A DNA stretch of 64,000 nt from Areca catechu (Eukaryota > Streptophyta > Magnoliopsida > Arecales > Arecaceae), in the NCBI GenBank assembly GCA_021397845.1, contig CM038038.1:61002748-61066747 (forward strand), read 5' to 3'. The notes beneath the pieces were generated by a model. That model was not told where the DNA came from. It worked only from the letters and a program-made list of their open reading frames with translations, and ran no database searches. Positions 45,995 to 57,203 of this stretch are shown here, piece after piece. How positions within the stretch are numbered: position 1 is the first letter of the stretch; each line of letters opens with the position of its first letter. The position numbers were made by a program, and so were the translations under genes.

Positions 45995-47780
45995 TGGTGC
46001 GGGCACTAGACTCAGAAGAAGACTTCAGGGTTCCATCTGGATCTCTGATTGACCTTGCCCGAAGAATTAGAGTTTTCTGGTTTTGTAATAAGGGTTGACT
46101 TGGTCAACTCAATTTTAGTCTTGAGTCTATATTTCCCTGTAATTTAAATTTTGTTGAGTCATGTTGACTCAGTACAAGTCCTAGTAGTGGTCTAGGTCTT
46201 CTCCAGGTTTGTGCCACTTTTTTTTCAGTCAAGTCAAGGTCCAGGGTGCCACATTTTTTCTCCCAGGCCCAAGCAAGTGGGCGCCACACTCCCAGCCACA
46301 CGCCAGAGTCCAGGAGGCGCCACATCTCCATCCAGTGTCTTTGGTCCCTACACCACACGAAGTAAGTTCCTTTTTTTCTTGCACCACTTGGGAGAGAAAT
46401 CCATCAAGATACCTCAATCCAAGGAGGAGCCAATTTCTTTCCAGATAAACCCAAGACAAGATGGCAAGATTTTTTCTTGAAGAGAGGATCAAGGAGGTGC
46501 CCCACAATGTTCCATAAAAATCAAAGTTATAAAAGGGAAGAGAGCATGTCTTGGGGAGGAAGTCAAGGAGGTTCCCAAAAGTTTTCAAAAGTGCCAAAGC
46601 CTTGAAAGGAAGAAGCCTAAACTTGTGGAGCAAGACTAGGAGGTGTCTAAATGAGCCAAACCATGAAGGGAAAATCCTTGATTCATGGAGAGATACTAGG
46701 AGACACCCCCATAACCTGCCATTTGGAGCTGATTTTCAAGTTTTCTTGGAGTTTTTGGGCTGCACACTCATGGAAGGAGTCTTGGGAAGAGAATTTGATG
46801 CCTAAAGTGTGGGTTAGTCCTATTAGTCCCACATGGGAAATGTATAAAATTTTATTTCTTTGTTATGTCTATATATTCAACTCTATGTAACTCTTGAATT
46901 TAATGATGAATGAAATTAATTTCTGTGTGAGCAACTTTGTGTTTCTCTCTTCCGCTCTAGTATTCAGGTGTTGAGCTCCGTGAGGGAGTAAATCCGGGTT
47001 CCCTAGGAACCTTGAGGAGGTGTGAGATCTCCAACCCCAAAACCCTAGGTTAGCCACTTCAATTCCAAACCCTAGCCGCCCATCATCTTCTTCATTCCAC
47101 CAATCATCCAAACCCTAATCTACCTCATCATCTCACGGCCCCTCTCTCCATGTAGAGGCCGACCACCAGCATCCAGGTCCAGTTAGGCTACTTCGAAGAC
47201 AGAGCAAATCCGAGAGGAAGTCGGATCAGCATTCCAGGAGAATCAGGATTTCAGCAACATCAGCTTTCAAGTTCTACTCTCTGGTAAATCCTTCCTTGAG
47301 TATCTGGTTCCATAACTTGTTCTTCTTCTTTCCCAGATCTTGAGTTCAAAAGAAGCCAACTCTGTCAAAGGGCCAGTATTGGAGGATCCATTGCGAAGAT
47401 ATCTAAATCTGGGGATCCAACAATCTGCTCAAGAGAGTCCTTCTACTAAACTCTGTGAAGATCACTGCCTAGTCTGTAACCCTTCTCTTCTCTTTACTTC
47501 TGTCCTTTTGAAAGTTCAGAGCGAAACCCTAGGTCTGGGAGTTTCTCAACCCCCAGCGATCCTTTACTTCTGAACTACTCTGATAACCTAGTTTCTTTAA
47601 ATTGTGATTTCAATTATTATATAGTTTCTTTCAATTTAGTTTAACTTTCCTTTGAGTCAAAGCCGACTTCTGAAAATATATATATATAAATAAAAAACAA
47701 TTAGTCTTAATTTACTTCCGCATCGCATCATTTTTTTTGTTCTGCATTAATTTTGGTATCAGATCTTTCGTTCTACATCA
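45995..47780 (+). repeat. A3 5' LTR
   Basis: It is 1786 bp, starts TGGTGCGGGCACT and ends TTCTACATCA. An inner TGGTATCAGATC primer-like copy lies about 25 bases before the end. The GCN4-like inverted pair is near 46158. Confidence 0.93.
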
Positions 47781-47784
47781 TTTT

Positions 47785-47796
47785 TGGTATCGGAGG
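47785..47796 (+). promoter_or_regulatory. A3 primer binding site, mutated
   Basis: TGGTATCGGAGG differs from the usual TGGTATCAGAGC at two positions. The site would prime less well. Confidence 0.75.
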
Positions 47797-48434
47797 CCTG
47801 TCTAGGGTTTCTGACTTGCTTGCATGTTTTGAGTGTCTCCCTTTTTACTTTGTCTGCTCGAAGTAGACTCCCCATGATGTCCGATCCTAGGAACGAAGTG
47901 AGGTGCAAGCCTCCTCTTCCCATTCCACAGGGTGTTCCTAGGGCGTGTAGGGGATCCGCTGGGTTACAACTTCGTAGCAGGAATTGTAAACGGGGGAAGC
48001 ATTCTGTTTTTAGTCTGTAACTGCCCTGTTGCAAGAATTGTTTCTTATTGTAGGTAACTCCGATTGTGTGATTTTTGTTTTGCTGGAACCAGTATAATTG
48101 AAACTATTTTACATAATTTTACTGTAATTTATTGGTTTCAGTGAAATTTCTGAGAGTTAAATTACATCAACTCTGTTTCTGTGTTTCTGCAATTCAATTT
48201 TTTTTTGAGTGATCATCTCCTAATTTATCTTAAGGGCAATTGAGCATCTAAGATAAGGGGAGGAGTTGATAACCTCTCCTTAGCCCAAAACCACCACCCA
48301 TTCATTCGATCCGAAGCCTAATTCTAAAATTTATTAGACTTAATTTGCCCTAGTGGGCTAGGGACACCAACAAGTCGGGTCTAGGCTAGTGTTGAGTCAA
48401 TTTGTCTAGTTACTCTGTGCGTGCTTTGTACTCA

Positions 48435-48569
48435 GTGTCTAGAACGGTGGTTCAGGGATTCTATCCCGAAGGGCTTGTATGTTGGTCCGCCTACCTGGCC
48501 AATCTCTGATTGGTGTCTAGGGTTGGCAATTAGGGACCTAACACTACCCTTACACCTGCCTGGCTGAGT
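48435..48569 (+). ncRNA. A3 structured 5' leader
   Basis: It has GGGAT-tct-ATCCC and CCAAT-ctctg-ATTGG with the same flanking blocks and spacing as A1. Confidence 0.6.
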
Positions 48570-48686
48570 CCCGAGTTATTATAGGCTAGCTTGCCACTCT
48601 GATTGGGCATCTAGTTTGGACTCTTGGTCTAGTGAGCCAGTAGTCGCTTTAGTCTAGTCACATTCTGTGTGCTTGCTTGCATCATC

Positions 48687-50507
48687 ATGTCCACCCGGAA
48701 CGGAATACCCTCCTAACCTGGTCAAATCCAACTTGATTTAGAGGCCATGGTTAGAACTCTTACCAAAAGTATGACCAAATTGAGTCAGGATATGAATGAG
48801 GGTTTTGCCCAGTTTAGAGACCGAGCCCAGGGACTTGAGAAACGTAGACATCAAAATTGGACCCCTGATCCAAAATTTAATAGGCCCCAACCTCACCCAT
48901 GCCAGGAGCCTCGGAGGACCTTATACCATGATCCCGAGCATAACCCTAGGAGCCTATACCCATACTTGGTTGACTCAGAGAAGGGACCCGTTAGGAACAC
49001 CGAACCTTATGCACCCACTTTTGATGGAATACAAGAGACATATATTAAGTGGGAAGAACAAATGGATCGGTATTTTGAGTGCACTAACATATCAGAATTT
49101 GGACAAGTTAGGTTGGCCAAAACCAAGTTCACCAAACATGCTAGGTCGCATTGGTATGGTATTGAGCATGAGTGTTATCAAAGAAAAGAGGAAATATATA
49201 CTTGGAGAGATATGAGAAGTAAGTTGAGAGATAGGTACCTAGGTAGATCCTATGAGAAAAGACTTTTAGACCAATGGTACCAATTGCGACAAGGTAATAG
49301 GCCTGTGTCTAAATATATCGAGGACTTCCAGTGGTATGACATGAAATGCAATACCATTGAGACCGAAGCTCAGATCACATCGAGGTTTAGGGTTGGGTTA
49401 CACCCAGACATTTATAGGAAGCTATGCCTTGAAAAGACCTATAAGTTAGACCGAGCCTACCAAGAAGCCCAAGACTATGAGTGGTCTTTAAGATATAACC
49501 AATCAAGTACTTTGGACTTAAAGCCCACCTCTACCAACTTGAGTCAAGTTCCGATTGATCCGACATCCATAGTGAACCAGACTTTTGTTTGTCAATTCCC
49601 ACTTGTGTCACCTCTTGACCAGAAGGATAACACTGAGAAGGAGTTAGGCATGGCCATCCCAAAATTAGTTGACCCGATCAGAGCCGTACTTAAAGAGTAA
49701 TCAAAGGAGAATAGATTAGAACCTTTCAGTGAGATTGAGGAAGAAATATATGAGCCTGACATAAGTTTGATAGATGAATATGAAGAAGAAGAATTTGAGG
49801 ATATCTCTCCCGATAATTCAATTAACCAACTCCTACCTGATGGGGTTATTGAGGGGACCCTTGCCACTCAAGGAATTCAGGAGCTGACCCTAAGAGAAGA
49901 CCCTTTTGAGGAAGTTCAGGAAGAGGAAATTACACCAAATGAATGTTTAAGTTAGAATACCCCTGAACTCATTGAGGAATCCAAAGAATACACCCCTGAG
50001 TCAAATCTGGTAGAGAAGTGTGAAGAAGGAAGGGGTTCACAAGAATTGCCCATTGAGAAGGTCCAAGAACAAGAAAAAGATAGTAGCTTAGAGGACTTTC
50101 TAGATAAACATTCCAAAGACCTTCCTGATAACCTTCCACCTTCTAGGAGCACCCAGCCTATCCTAGAACTTGCACTTGTAGACCCTCCTAGAGCAAATCA
50201 TGAGGTTTGGATGAGTGCACCTATAGAACAATGTCCTCATTTTAAGGTCGTCCTGAATAACCAAGGTTTGTTTCTTGTTTCTGATAAGCCACCTCAAAAC
50301 TCTGATTCTTATTTCTTACCCTTCCCTGGATCTTCTCATGTTTCTAGAGCTATGAGATTACACTTTACTGAGATCTCTAGGTTGCAAGACTCCTTAGAAC
50401 CTATTAGGTTTGCCACTTACTTTTGGAAGACCTTTTGGCACCTTCTAGGCATCCATAACAAGTTTTCATGCTCTGCATGCCCTCCTCCGACCCAAGGTCA
50501 AACCTAG
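48687..50507 (+). pseudogene. A3 ORF1: Gag, acidic tract and dead integrase tail
   Basis: The ATG at 48687 opens an 1821-bp frame ending TAG at 50505-50507, with in-frame stops at 48714, 49698 and 49953 only. The gag core (YAPTFDGIQETYIKWEEQMD; RYLGRSYEKRLLDQWYQLRQ) is at residues 105-285. Acidic sequence with DEYEEEEFEDISPDNS follows, then an unrecognised part (DPPRANHEVWMSAPIEQCPH), then SYFLPFPGSSHVSR and RFATYFWKTFWHLLG. In C1 the catalytic Glu codon lies where this frame stops. Confidence 0.82.
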
Positions 50508-50689
50508 AGAGCCTTAGTTTGTTAGGTTTAGACCTATGGTTCCTTTGGAATAAAGTCCATTCTTCAGAAATGCATCATCAGTCTAGTTTAGTTTTTCTTG
50601 ACTATTTACTAGGCTTTGGCTCAGATTTTGGTTTGATTGAGAGCACCAGGAATTGGGATATGTATTTTGTCCAGGGCTGAAATTGCATT

Positions 50690-51380
50690 CAATGTTTCGA
50701 TCAATAGGTCTATAGGCTAGAGTCCCTTTAAAATTGTTCATGGATACAAGCCTCACACACCACTTGATCTGATTTCACTATTAGCCCACACACACAAGTC
50801 TCTTGATGCACTTGCATAGCATGTAAAGGACTTGCATAAAGAAATTCATGCCAAAATAACTTTAAGTAATGAAAATTATAAGAAGTTGGCTGATTCTCAA
50901 AGACGAGTCAAAACTTTTGTTGAGAGAGACTATGTAATGATTAGGTTAAGGCCTGAGCAGTTTTTTCCTGGAACAATTAGAAAGTTACATGCTAAAGGAG
51001 CTGGACCATTTAGAGTAGTGAAGAGAGTAGGATCCAATGCCTATGTGCTCGAGTTGCCTCCAGAACTAGGCAATAGCTCTACTTTCAACATTACAGACTT
51101 AGTAGAGTATAGGGAGCCAGCTGTGATTCCTAGTAAGCCTTTGAAACCTAATCCTGTTATTGAGAGTGATCCCGACCCTGTGTGTCCACCATCAAACTGG
51201 CCTGTAAGGAAAGAGCAGATTGAAAAGATCCTGGATGATCAGGTTATCTCTACTCGTAATCGAGGATACCAAAGATACCTGGTCCGCTGGCAAGGAAGGC
51301 CAGATTCTGATGACTTTTGGATCTCCCGAGAAGAATTACAAGAATTGGACCTAGACCTCTTGGAGAGATACCAGAGCTAG
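50690..51380 (+). pseudogene. A3 integrase C-terminus and chromodomain
   Basis: From 50832 a frame of 182 codons has EIHAKITLSNENYKKLADSQ, GAGPFRVVKRVGSNAYVLEL, EQIEKILDDQV, YLVRWQGRPDSDDFWISREE and DLLERYQS. It is the best preserved chromodomain among the A copies. The preceding SPFKIVHGY-type integrase text (about 50700-50830) holds stops. Confidence 0.87.
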
Positions 51381-51390
51381 CTTGATCCAT

Positions 51391-51427
51391 ACTCGACAGA
51401 GTTGAGTTCCTCCCACCCCGGGAGAAT
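51391..51427 (+). promoter_or_regulatory. A3 hairpin and polypurine tract
   Basis: ACTCGACAGAGTTGAGT forms a stem with one G-T pair. CCCCGGGAGAAT leads to the 3' LTR at 51428. Confidence 0.65.
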
Positions 51428-53210
51428 TGGTGCGGGCACCAGACTCAGAAGAAGACTTCAGGGCTCCATCTGGATCTCTGATTGACCTTGCCCGAAGAAT
51501 TAGGGTTTTCTGGTTTTGTAATAAGGGTTGACTTGGTCAACTCAATTTTAGTCTTGAGTCTGTATTTCCCTGCAATTTAAATTTTGTTGAGTCATGTTGA
51601 CTCAGTACAAGTCCTAGTAGTGGTCTAGGTCTTCTCCAGGTTGGTGCCACTTTTTTTCAGTCAAGTCAAGGTCCAGGGTGCCGCATTTTTTCTCCCAGGC
51701 CCAAGCAAGTGGGTGCCACACTCCCAGCCACACGCTAGAGTCCAGGAGGTGCCACATCTCCATCCAGTGTCTTTGGTCCCTACACCACAAGAAGTAAGTT
51801 CCTTTTTTTCTTGCACCACTTGGGAGAGAAATCCATCAAGATACCTCAATCCAAGGAGGAGCCAATTTCTTTCCAGATAAACCCAAGCCAAGATGGCAAG
51901 AATTTTTTTTGAAGAGAGGATCAAGGAGGTGCCCCACAATGTTCCATAAAAATCCAAGTTATAAAAGGAAAGAGAGCATGTCTTGGGGAGGAATTCAAGG
52001 AGGTTCCCAAAAGTTTCCAAAAGTGCCAAAGCCATGAAAGGAAGAAGCTTAAACTTGTGGAGCAAGTCTAGGAGGTGTCCAAATGAGCCAAACCATGAAG
52101 GGAAAATCCTTGATTCATGGAGAGATACTAGGAGACACCCCCATAACCTGCCATTTGGAGCTGATTTTCAAGTTTTCTTGGAGTTTTTGGGCTGCACACT
52201 CATGGAAGGAGTCTTGGAAAGAGAATTTGATGCCTAAAGTGTGGGTTAGTCCTATTAGTCCCACATGGGAAATGTATAAAATTTTATTTCTTTGTTATGT
52301 CTATATATTCAACTCTATGTAACTCTTGAATTTAATGATGAATGAAATTAATTTCTGTGTGAGCAACTTTGTGTTTCTCTCTTCCGCACTTGTATTCTAG
52401 TGTTGAGCTCCGTGAGGGAGTAAATCCGGGTTCCCTAGGAACCTTGAGGAGGTGTGAGATCTCCAACCCCAAACCCTAGGTTAGCCACTTCAATTCCAAA
52501 TCCTAGCCGCCCGTCATCTTCTTCATTCCACCAATCATCCAAACCCTAATCTACCTCATCATCTCACGGCCCCTCTCTCCATGTAGAGGCTGACCACCAG
52601 CATCCAGGTCCAGTTCGGCTACTTCGAAGATAGAGCAAATCCCAGAGCAAGTCAGATCAGCATTCCAGGAGAATCAGGATTTCAGCAACATCAGCTTTCA
52701 AGTTCTACTATCTGATAAATCCTTCCTTGAGTATCTGGTTCCATAACTTGTTCTTCTTCTTTCCCAGGTCTTGAGTTCAAAAGAACCCAACTCTGTCAAA
52801 GGGCCAGTATTGCAGGATCCATTGCGAAGATATCTGAATCCGGGGATCCAACAATCTGCTCAAGAGAGTCCTTCTACTAAACTCTGTGAAGATCACTGCC
52901 TGGTTTGTAACCCTTCTCTTCTCTTTACTTCTGTCCTGTTGAAAGTTCAGAGCGAAACCCTTGGTCTGGGAGTTTCTCAACCCCTAGTGATCCTTTACTT
53001 CTGAACTACTCTGATAACCTAGTTTCTTTAAATTATGCTTTCAATTATTATATAGTTTCTTTCAATTTAGTTTAACTTTCCTTTGAGTCAAAGCTAACTT
53101 CTGAAAATATATATATATAAAAAAAAAGAATTAGTCTTAATTTACTTCCGCATCGCATCATCTTTTTTGTTCTGCATCAATTTTGGTATCAGATCTTTCG
53201 TTCTACATCA
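51428..53210 (+). repeat. A3 3' LTR
   Basis: It is 1783 bp, starts TGGTGCGGGCACC and ends TTCTACATCA. It is close to the 5' LTR over its whole length. Confidence 0.93.
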
Positions 53211-53717
53211 AACTAGTCTCCTTATGAAGATTCTTTTCATGGATTAATTTAGACCATTTATTTGATAATTAATTTCTCAAGTTTGCTTGCTAGTTAGCTT
53301 GCTAACACTCTCCATTCATCATTTTATTTTTGTCCCCCATCACCGGCCCATTGTGCGGGCATGCGCGAGCATGCTGGGCTCGGCCCAGCCGAAGGCGGGT
53401 GATGTTGAGGCATTTCCCCATCATTTCTTGGGCATTTCTTGTGGGTTTCTCATGGTCCACCATGGTCTACACCCTTTCTGAGTTATCTGGACCATCTGAT
53501 CGGCTAATTGAATGGCTAGGATGAATCTAAGAGAGTTTAGGCTTGATCAGAGGCTTTTGGATTCGGATTTTAATATGGTTTGAGGCGTCGATCTCAGATC
53601 TGATGGCCCGGAAGATTTCTTGATGATTTTGGACTTCTCAGGTGATGTTTAAGATGGTTTTCGACTGATTTTGCAACTTTTTCTAATCAGGGATGTTGAG
53701 AGCCAATAGTGTAGAGA

Positions 53718-53970
53718 GCTAGAGAGCCAAGAAGAAAGGAGAAGAAAGAAAAAGAGAAGGGAAAAGAGAAGAGAAGAAGGAGGAAAGAGAAATAGGAGAA
53801 TAGGAGAAGGGGAGAGGAAAGGGATCTTGGTTTGGAAGAAGAGAAAGGTTGTCATGAAATGATGGCTTGGGATAGCGACCAGTTTTGGAGATATGTTGGG
53901 ATATGGGATAGAGAGTGAAAGATAAGAGATAAAGATGAGAGAGAAGAGGAATGAGAGAGAAGATAAGGAA
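53718..53970 (+). repeat. Purine-rich tract in D LTR
   Basis: Long runs are made almost only of A and G (53718-53820), with a second GA-rich part to about 53970. The same block is in the 3' LTR at about 56035-56285. The open frames in it are low-complexity shadows. Confidence 0.75.
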
Positions 53971-54410
53971 AGAAAAATCAGGGGGAACCTTCTTCCTCAA
54001 AATTTGTGAAACTAGGATTTGGTTTGAATGAATTTATTTATTATTATAGAAGATCAATCTTTTGAGAAGGATGAATTTGGACAAATTTTGGGTATAGATT
54101 GATACCGGATACTTGGGATTAGTGATTGAAGGTAAGGATTCTGGACATGATCACCAGTATTATTTTACATGGCATGGTTTTGAACTGAGTATTTTGGTTT
54201 AGCACTTGAATGTAAGGAATTCTGTATTGATCACCCATTTATGCTTGTATTTTATGTGGCTTGACTTGATCCGAGCATATATATATATACATATATATAG
54301 TTGCACGCATGGTATTATTTCGCATGGCATAGTTGATTCTTGTGATAGATATTATGGTTATCTTTATTATCGTCTGTATTTTATACACCATGTTTTAAAG
54401 GAAAGTGACA

Positions 54411-54750
54411 TCGGTTATCGAATGGATTGGACCATGATACCAGTTATTGAATGAGTTGGACCATGACACTGGTTATCGAGTGGGTTGGACCACGATACCA
54501 GTTATTGAATGAGTTGGACCATGACACTGGTATCGAGTTGGTTGGACCACGATACCAGTTATTGAATGGTTTGGACTATGATACTGGTTATCGAGTGGGT
54601 TGGATCATGATACCAGTTATTGAATGGATTGGACCATGACACCAGTTATCGAGTGGGTTGGACCATGATACCGATTTTTGAATGGACCATGACAACGGTT
54701 ATCAAGTGGGTTAGACCATGATATCAGTTATGGAATGGATTGGACTACAT
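54411..54750 (+). repeat. 29-bp tandem repeat (58-bp dimer) in D LTR
   Basis: About twelve 29-bp units alternate between two variants, TTATTGAATGAGTTGGACCA and TTATCGAGTGGGTTGGACCA plus 9 bases each. Units near the right end are eroded. The 3' LTR is truncated before this point, so copy number cannot be compared. Confidence 0.85.
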
Positions 54751-55044
54751 GATATTTGAGTTTTTTGATTGCATGATATGATATTTTAATTTATTCATGC
54801 TATTTTCAAAATTATATTATTACTGGTGTGATCATATGAAAACCTTACTAGGCTGTAGAGCTCACAACCCTACTTTCTTCTTTCACAGAGTCATGCAGAT
54901 ATTTGGGCTTGGTGATGAATGAGATTATTTTTAAGGTAAGTGACTCTTGTGTACCCAGGCCTTGCATGATCTCTAAGGTAAAACCTAGAGTTTGTGCTGC
55001 CGGTCGCATGCCGATTCCGATGCTGGATTCGAGGTGTGACAGAG

Positions 55045-55056
55045 TGGTATCGGAGC
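55045..55056 (+). promoter_or_regulatory. D primer binding site
   Basis: TGGTATCGGAGC differs at one base from initiator Met tRNA complementarity. It lies 3 bases after the LTR end GTGTGACA. A diverged second copy (GTGTCAGAGCTTAG) lies near 55140. Confidence 0.75.
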
Positions 55057-55441
55057 TTAGGTTATGATCATTTGGGATAGTGATATAAGTGATTTAAAAT
55101 AATAATGACATGATGGTTATTAGGATATGACATGAATAGTGTCAGAGCTTAGTTATGATGATTTGAGACTGTGGCATAGTGATTATAATATATACGAGTT
55201 GTATTGAATTCAGGACGAGATTGTTTGAAATTATGATATAAGAGATTAAAAAATTAACATGATGATTAGTAAGACATGACAAAAATTTTAGAAGGATTTA
55301 TTAGTGAACCTAGATGGTTTAGTAAATTATATCAGAGTACGTAGTGGAAGCATAGTGATTTAGAAGTGTTATGATGGGAGCATTGATTTAAATCTCAATC
55401 AAGCTAATTTTGAGGATGAAACTATTTTAACAGGGAGATAA
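55057..55441 (+). other. D short non-coding interior
   Basis: This is the whole interior of D, about 400 bases, without any coding frame. It ends with TTTTGAGGATGAAA and the polypurine tract CAGGGAGATAA before the 3' LTR at 55442. Full Tekay-type elements have gag-pol here. Confidence 0.75.
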
Positions 55442-56502
55442 TGTAACGACCTGAAAAAAAAGAAAGAAGAAAAAAGGGATTAAAACCCTACTGGCCCACC
55501 TGTTGGATCGGCCCAGACTAGTGCGCTGCACAGGCGAGCGGGGGCGAGTTGGCGAATGGGCGTGCTGGGGCGAGTGTACAGATGCATGGATGCAAGCCAC
55601 GAGCGTGCGATGCGAGTGCGAGTGGGTGCGCAGCATGGCGACGTGTGTGCGGGCAGGCGACGCACGCAGGCGGGCGCATAACGCAAAGCCCGGACCATTG
55701 TGCAGACGTGCACGGGTATGCTTGGCTCGGCCTAGCCAGAGGCGGGCGACATTGAGGCGTTTCCCTGTCATTTCTTGGGTGTTTCCCAAGGGTTTCTCAT
55801 GGTCCACCATGGTCTACAACCTTTCTATGTGAGCTGGATCGTCCGATCACCTGATCGAATGGCTAGGATGAATTCGAGGGAGTTTATGCATGATCAGAGG
55901 CTTTTGGATTCAGATTTTGATGTGGTTTAAGGCATTGATCTCAGATCTGATGATCGGGAAGATTTCTTGATGGTTTTGGACTTCTCAGGCGACGTTTAAG
56001 GTGGTTTTGCTCCTCTTTTTAATCAGGAATGTCGAGAGCCAATAGTGCAGAGAGCCAAAGAGCCAAGAAGAGAGGAGAAGAGAGAGAAAGAGAAGGGAAA
56101 AGAGGAGAGAAGAAGGAAGAAAGAGAAAGAGGAGAAGAGAGAGAAGGGAAGTGGAAAGGGATCTTGGTTTGGAAGAAGAGAGGTTATCATGCTATGATGG
56201 CATGGGGTGGCGACCAGTTTTGTAGATATGTTGGGATTTGGGATAGAGATAAAGATGAGAGAGAAGAAGAAGGAGAGAGAAGATAAGAAAAGAGAAATTC
56301 AGGGGGAACCTTCTTTCTCAAAATTTGCGAAACAAGGATTTATTTTGAATGAATTTATTTATTATTGTAGGAGATCAATCTTTTGAGCAGGAAGGATTTG
56401 GACGAATTTCGGGTATAGATTGATACTGGATATCTGGGATTAGTGATTGAAGTTAAGGATTCTGGACATGATCACCGGTATTATTTTACATGGCATGGTT
56501 TT
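55442..56502 (+). repeat. D 3' LTR, truncated
   Basis: It starts TGTAACGACCTG and follows the 5' LTR to the equivalent of 54181 (CATGGCATGGTTTT), then switches to unrelated chromovirus sequence. About 860 bases are lost. Confidence 0.85.
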
Positions 56503-56575
56503 CATCCAAAAATCAAAGAGTTCATTAGTCTGACCTTCAATATATCTGATCTAGTCGAGTTTAACGAACCAATGG

Positions 56576-57189
56576 TGATGGCGACCAAAAGACTATTTTA
56601 TTTTATTTTTTTGAGTCCATTAGTCCTGTAATAAAGTGAGACAATTGAGTCCAGTTGAGTCCACTTAGTCAGGTCCAGTTATTTTAAGTCAAGTGAGTCC
56701 GATCGAGTCTGTTCATGTCAAGATCTAAGAGGAGAGTAAGCAGACCCGAAGATTCACCAGGCCCCTTAACCAGAGCTGGACTCCATGCACCTGGGCCCTT
56801 TCGTGCTGCCAAGCCCACTAGAGAGAGCTCCAGTCCAAGATGAAGGCCCGCTGTTGACCAGGTCCACCAGGGTTTCTTGGTCCACAAGTCAGGATTTCTT
56901 AGCCCTCAAGTTATGTACCCTGGGATCAATCTATAAATACCCCCCCCCCCTATTGTATTTTTTCAATGAATGATGAATGAATATGATTTCTTTAGTTCTG
57001 TGTGATCATTTCAGGGTTTTTGTGTGATCTCTAAGGCATCTGTGTGAGCCCTTTGCTGTGTGCTTGTCCTCCGGGGAATTTGTGTGAACCCCATCTATCC
57101 TTCACCCTCTCATTCTTCTCCCCCGCAAACCCAAATCTCTGGTGACTTCTATGCTCGCCAGATCCATCTCCGATCTCTGTCACGCATCA
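56576..57189 (+). repeat. E 5' LTR
   Basis: It starts TGATGGCGACCAAAAG and ends CACGCATCA. A TATA box TATAAATAC lies at 56932-56940, followed by a run of ten or more C. That run is absent in the 3' LTR, where the TATA box is also changed. Confidence 0.92.
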
Positions 57190-57191
57190 AG

Positions 57192-57203
57192 TGGTATCAG
57201 AGC
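57192..57203 (+). promoter_or_regulatory. E primer binding site
   Basis: TGGTATCAGAGC, 2 bases after the LTR end. Confidence 0.9.

Larger units (their letters stand above)
45995..53210 (+). mobile_element. A3: non-autonomous chromovirus, TSD AACTA
   Basis: It is 7216 bp. The flanks are AACCA (45990-45994) and AACTA (53211-53215). The intact B 5' LTR has AACTA at this point, so the left copy has changed at one base. The interior is collinear with A2. It is the third insertion in the B 3' LTR. Confidence 0.93.
23756..53342 (+). mobile_element. B: non-autonomous chromovirus, 3' LTR broken by three later elements
   Basis: TSD CCGGC flanks it at 23751-23755 and 53343-53347. Its own sequence is the 5' LTR (23756-25157), the interior (25158-28850) and a 3' LTR in four pieces. 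The pieces total 651+354+270+127 = 1402 bp, equal to the 5' LTR. The interior has a gag remnant, an acidic tract, an integrase-tail remnant and a chromodomain but no RT. It is inserted in the D LTR. Confidence 0.95.
28851..53342 (+). repeat. B 3' LTR in four pieces
   Basis: The pieces are 28851-29501, 38271-38624, 45725-45994 and 53216-53342, allowing for the 5-bp target duplications. Each junction continues exactly where the 5' LTR does. Confidence 0.95.
23499..55041 (+). repeat. D 5' LTR in two pieces (23499-23755 and 53348-55041)
   Basis: The two pieces join at CCGGC, the B target site, giving about 1951 bp that ends GGTGTGACA. It has a CpG-rich block, a purine-rich block at about 53718-53970 and a 29-bp tandem repeat at 54411-54750. 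The TA-rich run near 54273 may hold the promoter. Confidence 0.85.
23499..56502 (+). mobile_element. D: Tekay-like gypsy derivative with a 0.4-kb interior, split by B
   Basis: The 5' LTR is 23499-23755 plus 53348-55041. The interior is only 55042-55441, and the 3' LTR starts at 55442 and is cut at 56502. The LTR start TGTAACGACC and the interior end TTTTGAGGATGAAA are typical of plant Tekay/Del elements. No gag or pol remains, so it is a deletion derivative. It is inserted in the G chromodomain. Because the right end is lost, the target duplication (candidate GATAC) cannot be confirmed. Confidence 0.8.

Noticed and set aside
53649..54000. Minus-strand Leu/Phe/Ser-rich frames as membrane proteins
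   Set aside because: They are translations of the complement of a purine tract (low complexity).
54411..54750. 29-bp repeats at 58-bp period looked like a CRISPR array
   Set aside because: The 'spacers' are variants of the repeat itself, and the array sits inside a plant LTR without cas genes.
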